From G965197005 sp965197005 (lineage in GTDB: Bacteria; Pseudomonadota; Gammaproteobacteria; Pseudomonadales; Oceanobacteraceae): a stretch of 64,000 bases of DNA. Position numbers and translations under genes: made by a program. This document shows, piece by piece, positions 53,835-61,994 of the stretch. Numbering within the stretch: the stretch's first letter is position 1; every line of letters starts with the position of its first letter. The DNA is taken from contig OZ239982.1 of the NCBI GenBank assembly GCA_965197005.1, positions 1,116,001 through 1,180,000 on the forward strand, given 5' to 3'. Under the pieces are notes generated by a model that worked only from the letters and a program-made list of their open reading frames with translations, was not told the DNA's origin and ran no database searches.

Positions 53835-54308
53835 CTAAATAAGGTTATTTAATCTGGCTCGAAGCTCTCGCATAAGATTGGGTAGCATGTCTTCAATCAG
53901 TTCGTTAATTAGCTGTTGTTTGCGCTCTTCACTGATATTTTTTTGTACAGCAGGCTCGTTTAATATGTTCTCTTGAGTGCTGTCTTCACTTTCCATTTGC
54001 TTAATTTGCTCGGATAATGCGCTTGCTTGTGATGCTAGGCGTTCGATAATGTCTCTTGGAAGATATGGGTTTTGGTCGATGCTTTTATCCGTGGGCGATA
54101 GGGGACTGTTAGCAATGCTGTCTTCAAGGGTCGGAATGCTGTCTTCAAGGGTCGGAATGCTGTCTGCTTCTACATCTGGCTGGTAGCTTTGGGTAAGCGT
54201 CGGAATTTCTTGCTCTTGTTCATTACTCATGGCATTGGTTTTGTTTAGTGCATTTTGTAATGATTGTAGCTCATTTAGCAGTTTGTTGCGTTGTTCTTCT
54301 GGTGTCAT
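53835..54308 (-). CDS. Small acidic helical protein downstream of holC
   Basis: 157 residues, cytoplasmic, with an N-terminal helix, a Pro/Thr/Asp-rich middle and a C-terminal helix ending LMRELRARLNNL. The middle contains SIPTLED twice in a row, from a 21-base direct repeat at 54115-54156. The family is not recognised. It starts 1 base after the holC stop and probably ends the dapE-holC operon. Confidence 0.65.
   Translation of the reverse strand: MTPEEQRNKLLNELQSLQNALNKTNAMSNEQEQEIPTLTQSYQPDVEADSIPTLEDSIPTLEDSIANSPLSPTDKSIDQNPYLPRDIIERLASQASALSEQIKQMESEDSTQENILNEPAVQKNISEERKQQLINELIEDMLPNLMRELRARLNNLI
54115..54156 (-). repeat. 21-base direct repeat, two full copies
   Basis: Two adjacent identical 21-base units (54115-54135 and 54136-54156) plus a partial third encode the repeated SIPTLED. 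Expansion or contraction would be in frame. Confidence 0.85.
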
Positions 54309-54309
54309 G

Positions 54310-54744
54310 CTAGGTTCTCATATCATGATGTTGTATGGGAAAGCCCCGATGTTGTAAAAATTTATAATGTTCTCGGCTACAGTGTAATACATCATCGGCT
54401 TGAATAACAATTTCTAGTAGTCGTTTAAAACGACTAATGCTTGGTGGCAGTTGCTGACTTAGGCAAATTAGTATGTCGTGATGTTCGCCTATTTGTGCTT
54501 GGGTGCTGATGTGTACTTGGCATGTTGGGTGTTGGTCTATTTCATTGAGTAGGCAGTGGGGGATAAACGCATCTGCACGAAATTCCCATAATAGGCGATC
54601 TAGCTCTTGTGCTTGTTGTGCGGTGTCTACCAACAGCAGTACTTGATGTCCTTTGCTGCGTGATTTTTCTACCAGTTTGCAGGCAAATAAAAATCGCTCT
54701 TTTTGTGTTTGTTGCGCCAAAATGTAAAAGCCAACCTGTGTCAT
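54310..54744 (-). CDS. holC: DNA polymerase III chi subunit
   Basis: 144 residues, usual length. VGFYIL at the N-terminus, ACKLVEKSRSKGHQVLLLVD, LDRLLWEF and FIPHCL are typical of HolC, which links the clamp loader to SSB. It starts 1 base after the dapE stop, so the two are cotranscribed. In many Gammaproteobacteria holC instead follows pepA. Confidence 0.93.
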   Translation of the reverse strand: MTQVGFYILAQQTQKERFLFACKLVEKSRSKGHQVLLLVDTAQQAQELDRLLWEFRADAFIPHCLLNEIDQHPTCQVHISTQAQIGEHHDILICLSQQLPPSISRFKRLLEIVIQADDVLHCSREHYKFLQHRGFPIQHHDMRT

Positions 54745-54745
54745 T

Positions 54746-55882
54746 TTATGCTACCAGTAGGTTTTTTAAAATATCATAGTAGATGTCGGTTAGGCGGTTT
54801 AAATCGGCAACGCTGACGGCTTCGTTTATTTTGTGAATGCTGTCATTGCAAGGGCCTAGTTCAATAACCTGTGCGCCTGTGGGGGCAATAAAACGACCGT
54901 CTGAGGTGCCGCCTGAGGTGGATAGCTGGGGGTTTAGCCCTGTGTGCTTTAAGATGGCGGATTGGCATGCTTTGAGCAGTTCTCCTTGGGCGGTTAAAAA
55001 GGGTTCGCCGCTAAGTTGCCAGTGGCATTGATAGTCAAGTTGGTGTTTATCTAAAATGGCGTGCGTGCGCTGGCGCAGTTCAGCGGCGGTTACTTCGGTG
55101 GAAAAACGAAAGTTTGCCAGTACTTCCAACTCGCCAGGTATGACATTGGTTGCGCCTGTGCCAGCGTTGATGTTGGATATTTGCAAGCTGGTGGCAGGGA
55201 AGTATTGGTTGCCTTTATCCCAGCCGTGTTGGGTTAGTTCGCTTAAAGCTGGCAAGGCTAAATGTATGGGGTTGGCGGCTAAGTGTGGGTAGGCAATGTG
55301 TCCTTGGGTGCCGTTGATAATGAGTTTAAGCCCTAGTGAGCCTCGCCGACCATTTTTGATGACATCTCCTACTTGTTTGCTTGATGAGGGTTCGCCAACA
55401 ATGCACATGTCTAGGTGTTCGTTGCGAGCTTGTAGTTGTTCTATGACTTTGACGGTGCCGTTTTGTGCGGGCCCTTCTTCATCACTGGTAACGAGCATGG
55501 CAATGGCACCTCGGTGGGTTGGGTGGTCTTGTATAAAGCGTTCTATGGCAACGGTGATGGCGGCAAGGGAGCCTTTCATGTCGGCAGCACCTCTTGCATA
55601 TAGCATGCCGTCACGCACGCTGGGGCTAAAAGGCGGGCTGTGCCAGAGTTCTTCTTTGCCGGTTGGTACGACGTCGGTATGTCCGGCAAAACACACAACG
55701 GGGGAGGCGTCGCCTTTGCGTGCGTAAAAGTTGGTGACTTCTGCAAAGTTCATAGGCTCACAATGAAAACCAATACGTTGTAAGCGTGCCATAAGCAGTG
55801 CCTGACAGCCGTTATCTTCAGGTGTGATAGAGGGGCGTTTTAGGAGCTCGCATGCCAGCTCTAGGGTAGGGGTTGATTGCAT
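54746..55882 (-). CDS. dapE: Succinyl-diaminopimelate desuccinylase
   Basis: 378 residues, M20 peptidase family. It produces LL-diaminopimelate for lysine and peptidoglycan. The zinc ligands are readable: the His in CFAGHTDVVPTG, the Asp in YARGAADMKG, Glu-Glu in VTSDEEGPA, and the His in NDSIHKINEAV. SGGTSDGRF is also present. The start is the ATG at 55882, divergent from hpt. Confidence 0.96.
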   Translation of the reverse strand: MQSTPTLELACELLKRPSITPEDNGCQALLMARLQRIGFHCEPMNFAEVTNFYARKGDASPVVCFAGHTDVVPTGKEELWHSPPFSPSVRDGMLYARGAADMKGSLAAITVAIERFIQDHPTHRGAIAMLVTSDEEGPAQNGTVKVIEQLQARNEHLDMCIVGEPSSSKQVGDVIKNGRRGSLGLKLIINGTQGHIAYPHLAANPIHLALPALSELTQHGWDKGNQYFPATSLQISNINAGTGATNVIPGELEVLANFRFSTEVTAAELRQRTHAILDKHQLDYQCHWQLSGEPFLTAQGELLKACQSAILKHTGLNPQLSTSGGTSDGRFIAPTGAQVIELGPCNDSIHKINEAVSVADLNRLTDIYYDILKNLLVA

Positions 55883-56009
55883 AAATAACCTATGGACAAA
55901 AAAAGAAGTATGTTATCACAATGAAGTTCTACTGTTAATGAGTTTGCCTAATGCGTTAGCAATGTTACCATAGACTTTTTTGCATTAAAGATGAGGGAAT
56001 TAACAGTCC

Positions 56010-56573
56010 ATGAGCGAACTTTTAAGTTTACAAGAAATTAATCAGGTAATGAGTGAGGCAGATTTATTAAAATCGCAAGCAGATGTTGATGCGGCGATTG
56101 ATCGCTTGGCAAAAGACATTACCGCAAAAATGCAGGATAAACGCCCTGTGGTATATAGTGTGATGAACGGTGGACTGGTGTTTGCAGGGCAGCTTTTAAG
56201 CAAACTGGATTTTCCTATGGAAATTGGCTATATGCATGCAACTCGTTACCGTGGTGAGTTAGAGGGGCAGTCAACATTGCAGTGGCAAGCGCCGCCTTCT
56301 ATTCCTATGGAGGGACGTAATGTTTTAATTTTAGATGATGTCTATGATGAAGGGCATACCTTATACGAGGTAATTGAGGCTTGTAAACAGCAACAGGCAG
56401 AGCAGGTTTATACCGCTGTACTGGTAGAAAAATTACATACGCACAAGGTATCTGGCTTGCAGATTGATTTTATTGGTTTGGAAGTGAAAGATCGTTATTT
56501 ATTTGGTTGTGGTATGGATTATAAAGGCTATTGGCGTAATGCTGCTGGTATTTATGCGGTAAAAGGCAAATAG
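56010..56573 (+). CDS. hpt: Hypoxanthine-guanine phosphoribosyltransferase
   Basis: 187 residues. The PRPP-binding loop is ILILDDVYDEGHTL-like (VLILDDVYDEGHTL near residue 110) and the purine-binding region is KDRYLFGCGMDYKGYWRN. It salvages hypoxanthine and guanine. The variant matches the proteobacterial type with MNGGLVFAG as the second loop. Its own terminator follows. Confidence 0.93.
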   Translation: MSELLSLQEINQVMSEADLLKSQADVDAAIDRLAKDITAKMQDKRPVVYSVMNGGLVFAGQLLSKLDFPMEIGYMHATRYRGELEGQSTLQWQAPPSIPMEGRNVLILDDVYDEGHTLYEVIEACKQQQAEQVYTAVLVEKLHTHKVSGLQIDFIGLEVKDRYLFGCGMDYKGYWRNAAGIYAVKGK

Positions 56574-56623
56574 CCAGTAGTCTGTCTATTTTTTTTATTT
56601 ATATAAAATCAAATTTTGTAATA

Positions 56624-56650
56624 AAAAAATGGCATATTTTGCCATTTTTT
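56624..56650 (+). terminator. Rho-independent terminator after hpt
   Basis: AAAAAATGGCA-TATTT-TGCCATTTTTT forms an 11-bp perfect stem with A and T runs on both sides, so it could work in either direction. Confidence 0.9.
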
Positions 56651-56690
56651 GTTATTGTACGTACGTTTTTTTATTGATTTAGGGGGGCTT

Positions 56691-57461
56691 ATGCCTGTAT
56701 TTTTTTTGATTTTATTTGCTTTGTTAGCTACTGGCTGTGGTGGTGCAGCGGTAGAGTTAAATTCACAGAAGCCGCCAAAAGAGCCATCAAAAGAGACCCC
56801 GCCACCTAATCAAAGCAAACAGTTTGTAATTAGCAGTAGCAACCAACAAAAAAGCTATGGCGATATTAATCAACTACGCATAGATGGTGATAATAATATT
56901 ATTTGTGCAACCTACATTAAAAGAATAGAAGTGACGGGCAATAATAATAAAATTTATGCTGGAGCTAGCCTAAGCTATACCGCTATTCAAGATACTGGTA
57001 GTGGTAATCATAAGGCTTTGTATAGCGAGTGTCCTTTTACCCCTAAGGTCATTAAGCGAGGCTTTTTTAAAGGTCAGCTGGCAGTTGAGGATATGCAACT
57101 TGATGGCACGGATATTATAAATAGTGCAAATAATTCACGTATTGCCATACAAAAAACAACGACAATACGTCTAGATAATACCGAAGGTGCAATTATTTGT
57201 GTGGAAAACGTAGATAACTTAACACTGGAAGCCAGCAGTAAATACAATATGATTTATACCCAGAAAGTTAAAAATTTAACACTTTTTGGTGTGGCCAATC
57301 AGGTTTTTGTAAAGGAGCAGCCAGATACAGAGGACATTGATACATCATCAACGGCAAGTTCGATAAAAAATGGCTACCAGCCTTGCCCTTTACCTATGAA
57401 TGACGCAGAAAAAGCTGCATATCAAAAAAAATTAAATGAGCTAAAAGCAAGCTATCATTAA
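56691..57461 (+). CDS. DUF3060-type lipoprotein
   Basis: About 256 residues from ATG 56691, which has a G-rich ribosome site directly upstream and begins the lipoprotein signal (lipobox ATGC). A Pro/Ser/Lys linker follows. The rest is a beta-rich repetitive domain with runs such as RIDGDNNIICATYIKRIEVTGNNNKI, as in DUF3060 proteins of unknown role. DNA around 56.6-57.5 kb lacks partners. It is followed by another exported protein on the same strand, 125 bases later. Confidence 0.7.
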   Translation: MPVFFLILFALLATGCGGAAVELNSQKPPKEPSKETPPPNQSKQFVISSSNQQKSYGDINQLRIDGDNNIICATYIKRIEVTGNNNKIYAGASLSYTAIQDTGSGNHKALYSECPFTPKVIKRGFFKGQLAVEDMQLDGTDIINSANNSRIAIQKTTTIRLDNTEGAIICVENVDNLTLEASSKYNMIYTQKVKNLTLFGVANQVFVKEQPDTEDIDTSSTASSIKNGYQPCPLPMNDAEKAAYQKKLNELKASYH

Positions 57462-57586
57462 GGTAATCTTTTGCATGAGCTAATGCTTTTATCTTGTTGT
57501 TTTGGTGGTTATTTTTATTTAAGCTGAATGTTTGTAATACAGGCAGACACGGTTTTAAGTTACTTTGAATATATAAGAGAGATAAT

Positions 57587-58435
57587 ATGAAAAACAAACA
57601 ATATGCCCCTTTTGTTTTATTAAACAGTGCTCTGTTTGCTCTATGTGCAGTGACTCATGTATACGCAAAAACAGCAACCATTGCCACAGGCGATGATCCT
57701 AACTTTAAAATTGTACCCAACCATCAGCAGCAGTTAGCAGAATATAATCGTAAAGTTATGGTTTTTGGTGTTCCCATCTATGCGGCACCAAAGGTTGATG
57801 ATGATAAACTTTTACATGCCGCTAATTTGATGGCGCAGTATTTAGATAATGATGAAGACGGTAAGGTTGATAATCCTAAGGTGATGAATGCAATGCTCAA
57901 GGCCAATGCCGCTTTGTTTATGTGGAAATTTGAATCGGATTTAAGCGAACCTCCAAGTTATATTAGTGGGCAAGATTTAGGTTCTGATGAAACCAACCCA
58001 AGCTATGTGAGCAAAGGACAGGTTGGTCGGTTTGATGCGGCATTAGAAGAGGTTTGGCACCTTATTTCTAATGCTGGCTATGCCAATGCGTATCCTGCTA
58101 TTTTTGGTACTGAGGCTAATACGGCATTAACCAAGGCAATGGATAACGCCAGAGGAGGACATTATGTGAATATTCCCAAAACTTACCCCAAAACAGCTTG
58201 GTACCGTTATTTAGATTCAACCTGTGATTATCAGTGCCAAGCAGCGGAATATATCTATTGGGCATTAAGTTCTATATTAGGCGCACAAAAAAATCGTTTA
58301 AATGCAATACAGCATGAATGGCAGCTTAATACTAAAGCTAAGGTAAAAGCTAAAGATAGAGCGGTTTATCATTTGTTAACAAAGGACGTATATAAGTTAC
58401 CAAGCAGACTACCTGACGGTACTTATAAAAGATAA
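57587..58435 (+). CDS. Unrecognised exported protein with EF-hand-like loop
   Basis: 282 residues with a Sec signal peptide (cleavage after VYA). LDNDEDGKVDN at about residues 86-96 resembles a calcium-binding EF-hand or dockerin loop. Further on are ALEEVWHLISNAGYANAYP and AAEYIYWALSS. The spacing of E, E and H in EEVWH is suggestive of metal binding, but no known protease motif (HExxH) is present. Two Cys in CDYQC could form a disulfide. I assign no function. Confidence 0.6.
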   Translation: MKNKQYAPFVLLNSALFALCAVTHVYAKTATIATGDDPNFKIVPNHQQQLAEYNRKVMVFGVPIYAAPKVDDDKLLHAANLMAQYLDNDEDGKVDNPKVMNAMLKANAALFMWKFESDLSEPPSYISGQDLGSDETNPSYVSKGQVGRFDAALEEVWHLISNAGYANAYPAIFGTEANTALTKAMDNARGGHYVNIPKTYPKTAWYRYLDSTCDYQCQAAEYIYWALSSILGAQKNRLNAIQHEWQLNTKAKVKAKDRAVYHLLTKDVYKLPSRLPDGTYKR

Positions 58436-58908
58436 TTTGATATTTAAACAACAGCTCGTTGCACTATGTTACGGGCTTGCTTGCGTGCAAAAAGGAAAAT
58501 AACCAATAGTGTAGGTAATAATGGATTATTTACGCATAAAGCGATTAAACCAACGAATTAAAAAATGTCATCTAAACCTTGATTAATTAACATCATTATT
58601 TCTCTGATGACTTTGAGCATAGTGTATAAAAGCGGCAAATATATAAAGGGCAAAAAAACGGGTAGGGAGCATTTGTTTTTTTATAATGCTTTTTTTGACC
58701 TTATGCGCTATTGTATCTCATTGATATTTATTTAAAATTCTTATAGTTGGCGTAATGCTCTGTATTTAATGTTACTGCTATATCCGCCGCTCCTATGGGC
58801 CTCTAAGCAGATTTTTTCTATAAAATATACGCATCAAGTTTTCGGTTGTTGGTATTTACAGAGCGATTTATTCTTCATTTTATTATCTAATATCCATTGA
58901 GGTTAATA
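58436..58908. other. 473-base intergenic region
   Basis: Apart from a possible degraded membrane-protein frame at 58444-58620 (minus), I see only AT-rich sequence and no RNA gene. GAGG before the 58909 ATG is the ribosome site of the next gene. Confidence 0.45.
58444..58620 (-). pseudogene. Possible remnant of a small membrane protein gene
   Basis: On the minus strand an ATG at 58620 opens 20 codons (MLKVIREIMMLINQGLDDIF), then TAA at codon 21. The same frame continues for 37 more codons with a strongly hydrophobic stretch (FVGLIALCVNNPLLPTLLVIFLF) and a basic tail before TAA at 58444. The hydrophobic-plus-basic pattern suggests a one-helix membrane protein broken by a nonsense change. Chance is possible at this length. 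Confidence 0.3.
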
Positions 58909-59661
58909 ATGAATTTCACACAACGCCACAAACAGCAACCGCCGCTTATCCTTGCCAATGTATGGGACGTTAGCAGTGCCAAAACAGCAGAAAAATCGGG
59001 CTTTCAGGCTATTGGAACCTCAAGTGCAGCCATTGCCGCCAGCTTGGGCTATAACGACGGCGAAAACCTCAGCTTTGATGAATTGCTGTATATTGTTAGT
59101 CGAATTAAAGCCAGTACCTGTATCCCCTTATCCGTTGATTTAGAGGCAGGTTATAGCCTTGATGTTCAGCAAATTATTAACCACGCTCAACAACTCATTA
59201 AACAGGGGGTTGTGGGCATTAATTTAGAAGACAGCCTATGCAAACCTGATAGAAAACTGCTCAAAGCCGAAGATTTTGCCGAAACTTTACGACAAGTAAA
59301 AAACGCCTGTGGGCAAGCACTGTTTATTAACGCACGCAGTGATGCCTTTTTAATGGGCTTGCCAAATGCCTTAGATGAAACACTTAAGCGAATTGCTTGC
59401 TATGAAAAATCAGGAATTGACGGGGTTTTTATACCCTGTGCGGTCGATTTACACGACATAAAAACGCTCTGCCAAGCCACTTATTTACCTATTAATGTGA
59501 TGTGCATGCCTGATTTGGCTAACTTTAATGAATTGTCCAAGGCAGGTGTGCAGCGTATTTCTATGGGGAATTTTGTGTATGAAAAGACACAAGCGTATTT
59601 AAGTGAGCAGTTGCAGGGTATCATGCAACAGCAATCATTTTGCAACCTATTTCTAGCATAG
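58909..59661 (+). CDS. Isocitrate lyase/PEP mutase family protein
   Basis: 250 residues, TIM-barrel of the PEP mutase/isocitrate lyase superfamily. LANVWDVSSAKTAEKSGFQAIGTSSAAIAASLGYNDGE is the N-terminal region, then PLSVDLEAGY (catalytic Asp region) and GINLEDSL, and INARSDAF. It lacks the Cys of true isocitrate lyase (KKCGH), so it probably cleaves or rearranges another 2-oxo or phosphonate substrate, as 2-methylisocitrate lyase-like proteins do. I chose ATG 58909 with GAGG about 7 bases upstream. It lies 11 bases before ada. Confidence 0.85.
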   Translation: MNFTQRHKQQPPLILANVWDVSSAKTAEKSGFQAIGTSSAAIAASLGYNDGENLSFDELLYIVSRIKASTCIPLSVDLEAGYSLDVQQIINHAQQLIKQGVVGINLEDSLCKPDRKLLKAEDFAETLRQVKNACGQALFINARSDAFLMGLPNALDETLKRIACYEKSGIDGVFIPCAVDLHDIKTLCQATYLPINVMCMPDLANFNELSKAGVQRISMGNFVYEKTQAYLSEQLQGIMQQQSFCNLFLA

Positions 59662-59671
59662 ACATAAGCGT

Positions 59672-60742
59672 ATGAAAATCACCGAACAACAAAAAATTGA
59701 TATTTACTACCAAGCTGTTTTAGATAGTAATCCTGAGTTTATCGGTATTTTTTACACTGCCGTAAAAACCACTTCAGTATTGTGCTTGCCGACTTGCCGA
59801 GCGAGAAAGCCTAAAAAACAGAATGTTGAGTTTTACAGCACCCTAAAATCGGCCTTAGAAAGTGGTTTTCGCCCTTGCAAAATCTGCAAACCCACTGAAA
59901 ATGCCGAACAAGCCCCACCTGAAGTTCAACAAGCCATTGACTGGGTACGCAAACAACCCAAGGAAAAAATCACCGACTGGCAACTGTCTGAAAAAGGCAT
60001 TAGCCCAAGTATTGTAAGAAACTGGTTTAAAAAACATTACGCCATGACCTTTCAGGCTTTTCAGCGTATGTATCGCATTAACAATGCCTTTGAAGAGCTA
60101 AAGCAGGGTAAAAACATCACCACCGCCGCCTTTGATTCAGGCTATGAATCTCTAAGTGGCTTTGGTTATACTTACAAAAAACTCATGGGGAAATCGCCTA
60201 AAAACAGCATGAACAACAGCAGCATATTAATTGACCGCTTAACCACGCCACTAGGACCCATGTTTATTTGTGCCACAGATAAGGGCATTTGCTTGCTGGA
60301 ATTTACCAACCGCAAAATGCTAGAAACCGAGTTCAAAGACCTGCAAAAACGCCTTAAAGCCCCGATTTTAACGGGTAGCAATCGGCATATTGAACAAGGC
60401 AAAGCAGAACTCAACGACTATTTTAACGGCGAACGCCAAGACTTTGATGTTGCATTAGATATGCAAGGTACAGACTTTCAAAAAACCGTTTGGCAGGTAT
60501 TACTCGATATTCCCTATGGCACAACCGCCAGTTATGCCCAACAAGCCCAAGCCATCAACAAACCCAGTGCCGTACGAGCTGTTGCCAACGCCAACGGAGC
60601 TAACAAAATCAGCATTATCATTCCTTGCCACCGTGTTATTGGCAGTAACGGCACGCTCACAGGCTATGGCGGCGGCTTAGAGCGCAAACAGTGGTTGTTG
60701 GATTGGGAAAGTGCTCATCAAAAAAAGACAACCGCCAAATAA
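59672..60742 (+). CDS. ada: Ada: methylphosphotriester- and O6-methylguanine-DNA methyltransferase/activator
   Basis: 356 residues. Zinc-binding Cys at 38, 42, 69 and 72 (CLPTC, CKIC) sit at the same positions as in E. coli Ada, with Cys38 the phosphotriester acceptor. An AraC-type helix-turn-helix region lies at about residues 95-180. The C-terminal O6-methylguanine transferase domain has the acceptor Cys319 in IIPCHRVIG. It repairs alkylated DNA and, when methylated, activates the adaptive response. It is probably cotranscribed with the PEP mutase-like gene 11 bases upstream, an unusual partner. Confidence 0.94.
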   Translation: MKITEQQKIDIYYQAVLDSNPEFIGIFYTAVKTTSVLCLPTCRARKPKKQNVEFYSTLKSALESGFRPCKICKPTENAEQAPPEVQQAIDWVRKQPKEKITDWQLSEKGISPSIVRNWFKKHYAMTFQAFQRMYRINNAFEELKQGKNITTAAFDSGYESLSGFGYTYKKLMGKSPKNSMNNSSILIDRLTTPLGPMFICATDKGICLLEFTNRKMLETEFKDLQKRLKAPILTGSNRHIEQGKAELNDYFNGERQDFDVALDMQGTDFQKTVWQVLLDIPYGTTASYAQQAQAINKPSAVRAVANANGANKISIIIPCHRVIGSNGTLTGYGGGLERKQWLLDWESAHQKKTTAK

Positions 60743-60763
60743 GTGTTTCGTCTATATTGTGCG

Positions 60764-61666
60764 TTACACGCCAAGCGCCACCGAAGTCATGGTAATAGAG
60801 CCTTCAACGGGTTTTTGATTAAATATCTCGATACCATCATTTTTTTCCTGTAATGCCAAGACATATAACAGGGGTAAATAATGTTCTGCCGTGGGAACTG
60901 CCAGTTTCATGGCTTCGCCTTGGTTTTCGTAATTGATTAAATCTTTATGGTTGCCTTGTAAAATGGCATTGCGGACTTTTTCATCGGCTTCTAATGCCCA
61001 GTCATAGCCAAATGCTGTTTTCCCGTGAGCTAGACGGCGTAAGTTATGGACGATATTGCCACTGCCGACAATCAACACGCCTTTGCGACGCAAAGCGGTT
61101 AATTGCTTGGCAATGTCATAATGCGCTTGAGGGCTTTTGTAGTGGTCAAGGCTTAACTGCACCACAGGCACGTCCGCCAGTGGGAAAAAGTATTTAAGCA
61201 CGCTCCAAGTGCCGTGATCCAAGCCCCATTCGCTGTGGTCTAAATGGGCATCTACGCCATTTTCTAACAACAAATTGTGCGTTACACCTGCCAATGCAGG
61301 ACTGCCAGCAGCAGGGTACTGAACATCGTATAAGGCTTTTGGGAAACCATAAAAATCATGTATGGTGCGTGGTTTGGGCATTGCCGTTAGCCACGAGCCT
61401 TTGCTCTCCCAATGTGCCGAAATACATAAAATCGCCGATGGCTTAGGGAGTTTTTTTGCCACTCTCTCAAAATTACGGGTAAAGTCATTTGGTTTAATCG
61501 CATACATTGGGTCACCGTGCCCCAAAAATAAAACAGGCATTTTTTCGGTGCTTGGAAAGCGGTTCAGTTGGGCTAATAGTTGGCTGTTATTGTCTTTGCC
61601 AAAGGTTGGTAATATCATGCTGGCTAAACCTGCTCCTAGTAAATGATTAAACTGTCTGCGATTCAT
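60764..61666 (-). CDS. LigB/DODA-type extradiol dioxygenase with Tat-like signal
   Basis: 300 residues. The N-terminus MNRRQFNHLLGAGLASM looks like a twin-arginine signal (RRQF), so export of a folded metalloenzyme is possible. The rest matches the class III extradiol dioxygenase family (YgiD, 4,5-DOPA dioxygenase). FLGHGDPMYA gives the first metal His, then SAHWESKG, WGLDHGTWSVLKYF and GSGNIVHNLR. Substrate unknown. E. coli YgiD is cytoplasmic and lacks this N-terminal extension. Confidence 0.87.
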   Translation of the reverse strand: MNRRQFNHLLGAGLASMILPTFGKDNNSQLLAQLNRFPSTEKMPVLFLGHGDPMYAIKPNDFTRNFERVAKKLPKPSAILCISAHWESKGSWLTAMPKPRTIHDFYGFPKALYDVQYPAAGSPALAGVTHNLLLENGVDAHLDHSEWGLDHGTWSVLKYFFPLADVPVVQLSLDHYKSPQAHYDIAKQLTALRRKGVLIVGSGNIVHNLRRLAHGKTAFGYDWALEADEKVRNAILQGNHKDLINYENQGEAMKLAVPTAEHYLPLLYVLALQEKNDGIEIFNQKPVEGSITMTSVALGV

Positions 61667-61994
61667 TGCGTCACTCTATTTTTTGTAATTGGTTGCTTGT
61701 TAAAAACCATCAAGCTAAAACCCACCATCTTGTGCTTTGGTTTGTTTATTGCCTTAAGCTGTTTCTGTCTGGTGCGTATTTTGTGCTGTATAAAAAAATC
61801 ACGATAGAGCAAAGAATGCACGCTTGATGTGCATTTTTGCAGCATATTAGAGAAGAGATAATGCTAGACTTGGTTTAAAATTTTGCCTATTTGGAGGGTA
61901 ATCGTACCCCTTTCACAGTCCCTTACTTTGCGTCGTTTAACATACTTTTATGTTATAATCCTAACGAGTTAACGATTAGGGAATAACGCTTAAA
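61667..61994. other. 328-base intergenic region before hsdM
   Basis: It separates the dioxygenase gene from hsdM (divergent). An extended -10 promoter for hsdM lies near its right end. No further gene or RNA is evident. Confidence 0.5.
61951..61974 (+). promoter_or_regulatory. Extended -10 promoter and direct repeats before hsdM
   Basis: TGTTATAAT (61951-61959) is an extended -10 element with no clear -35 match. Just downstream two direct repeats TAACGAgT and TAACGAtT overlap the expected start and are a plausible operator. Confidence 0.45.
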
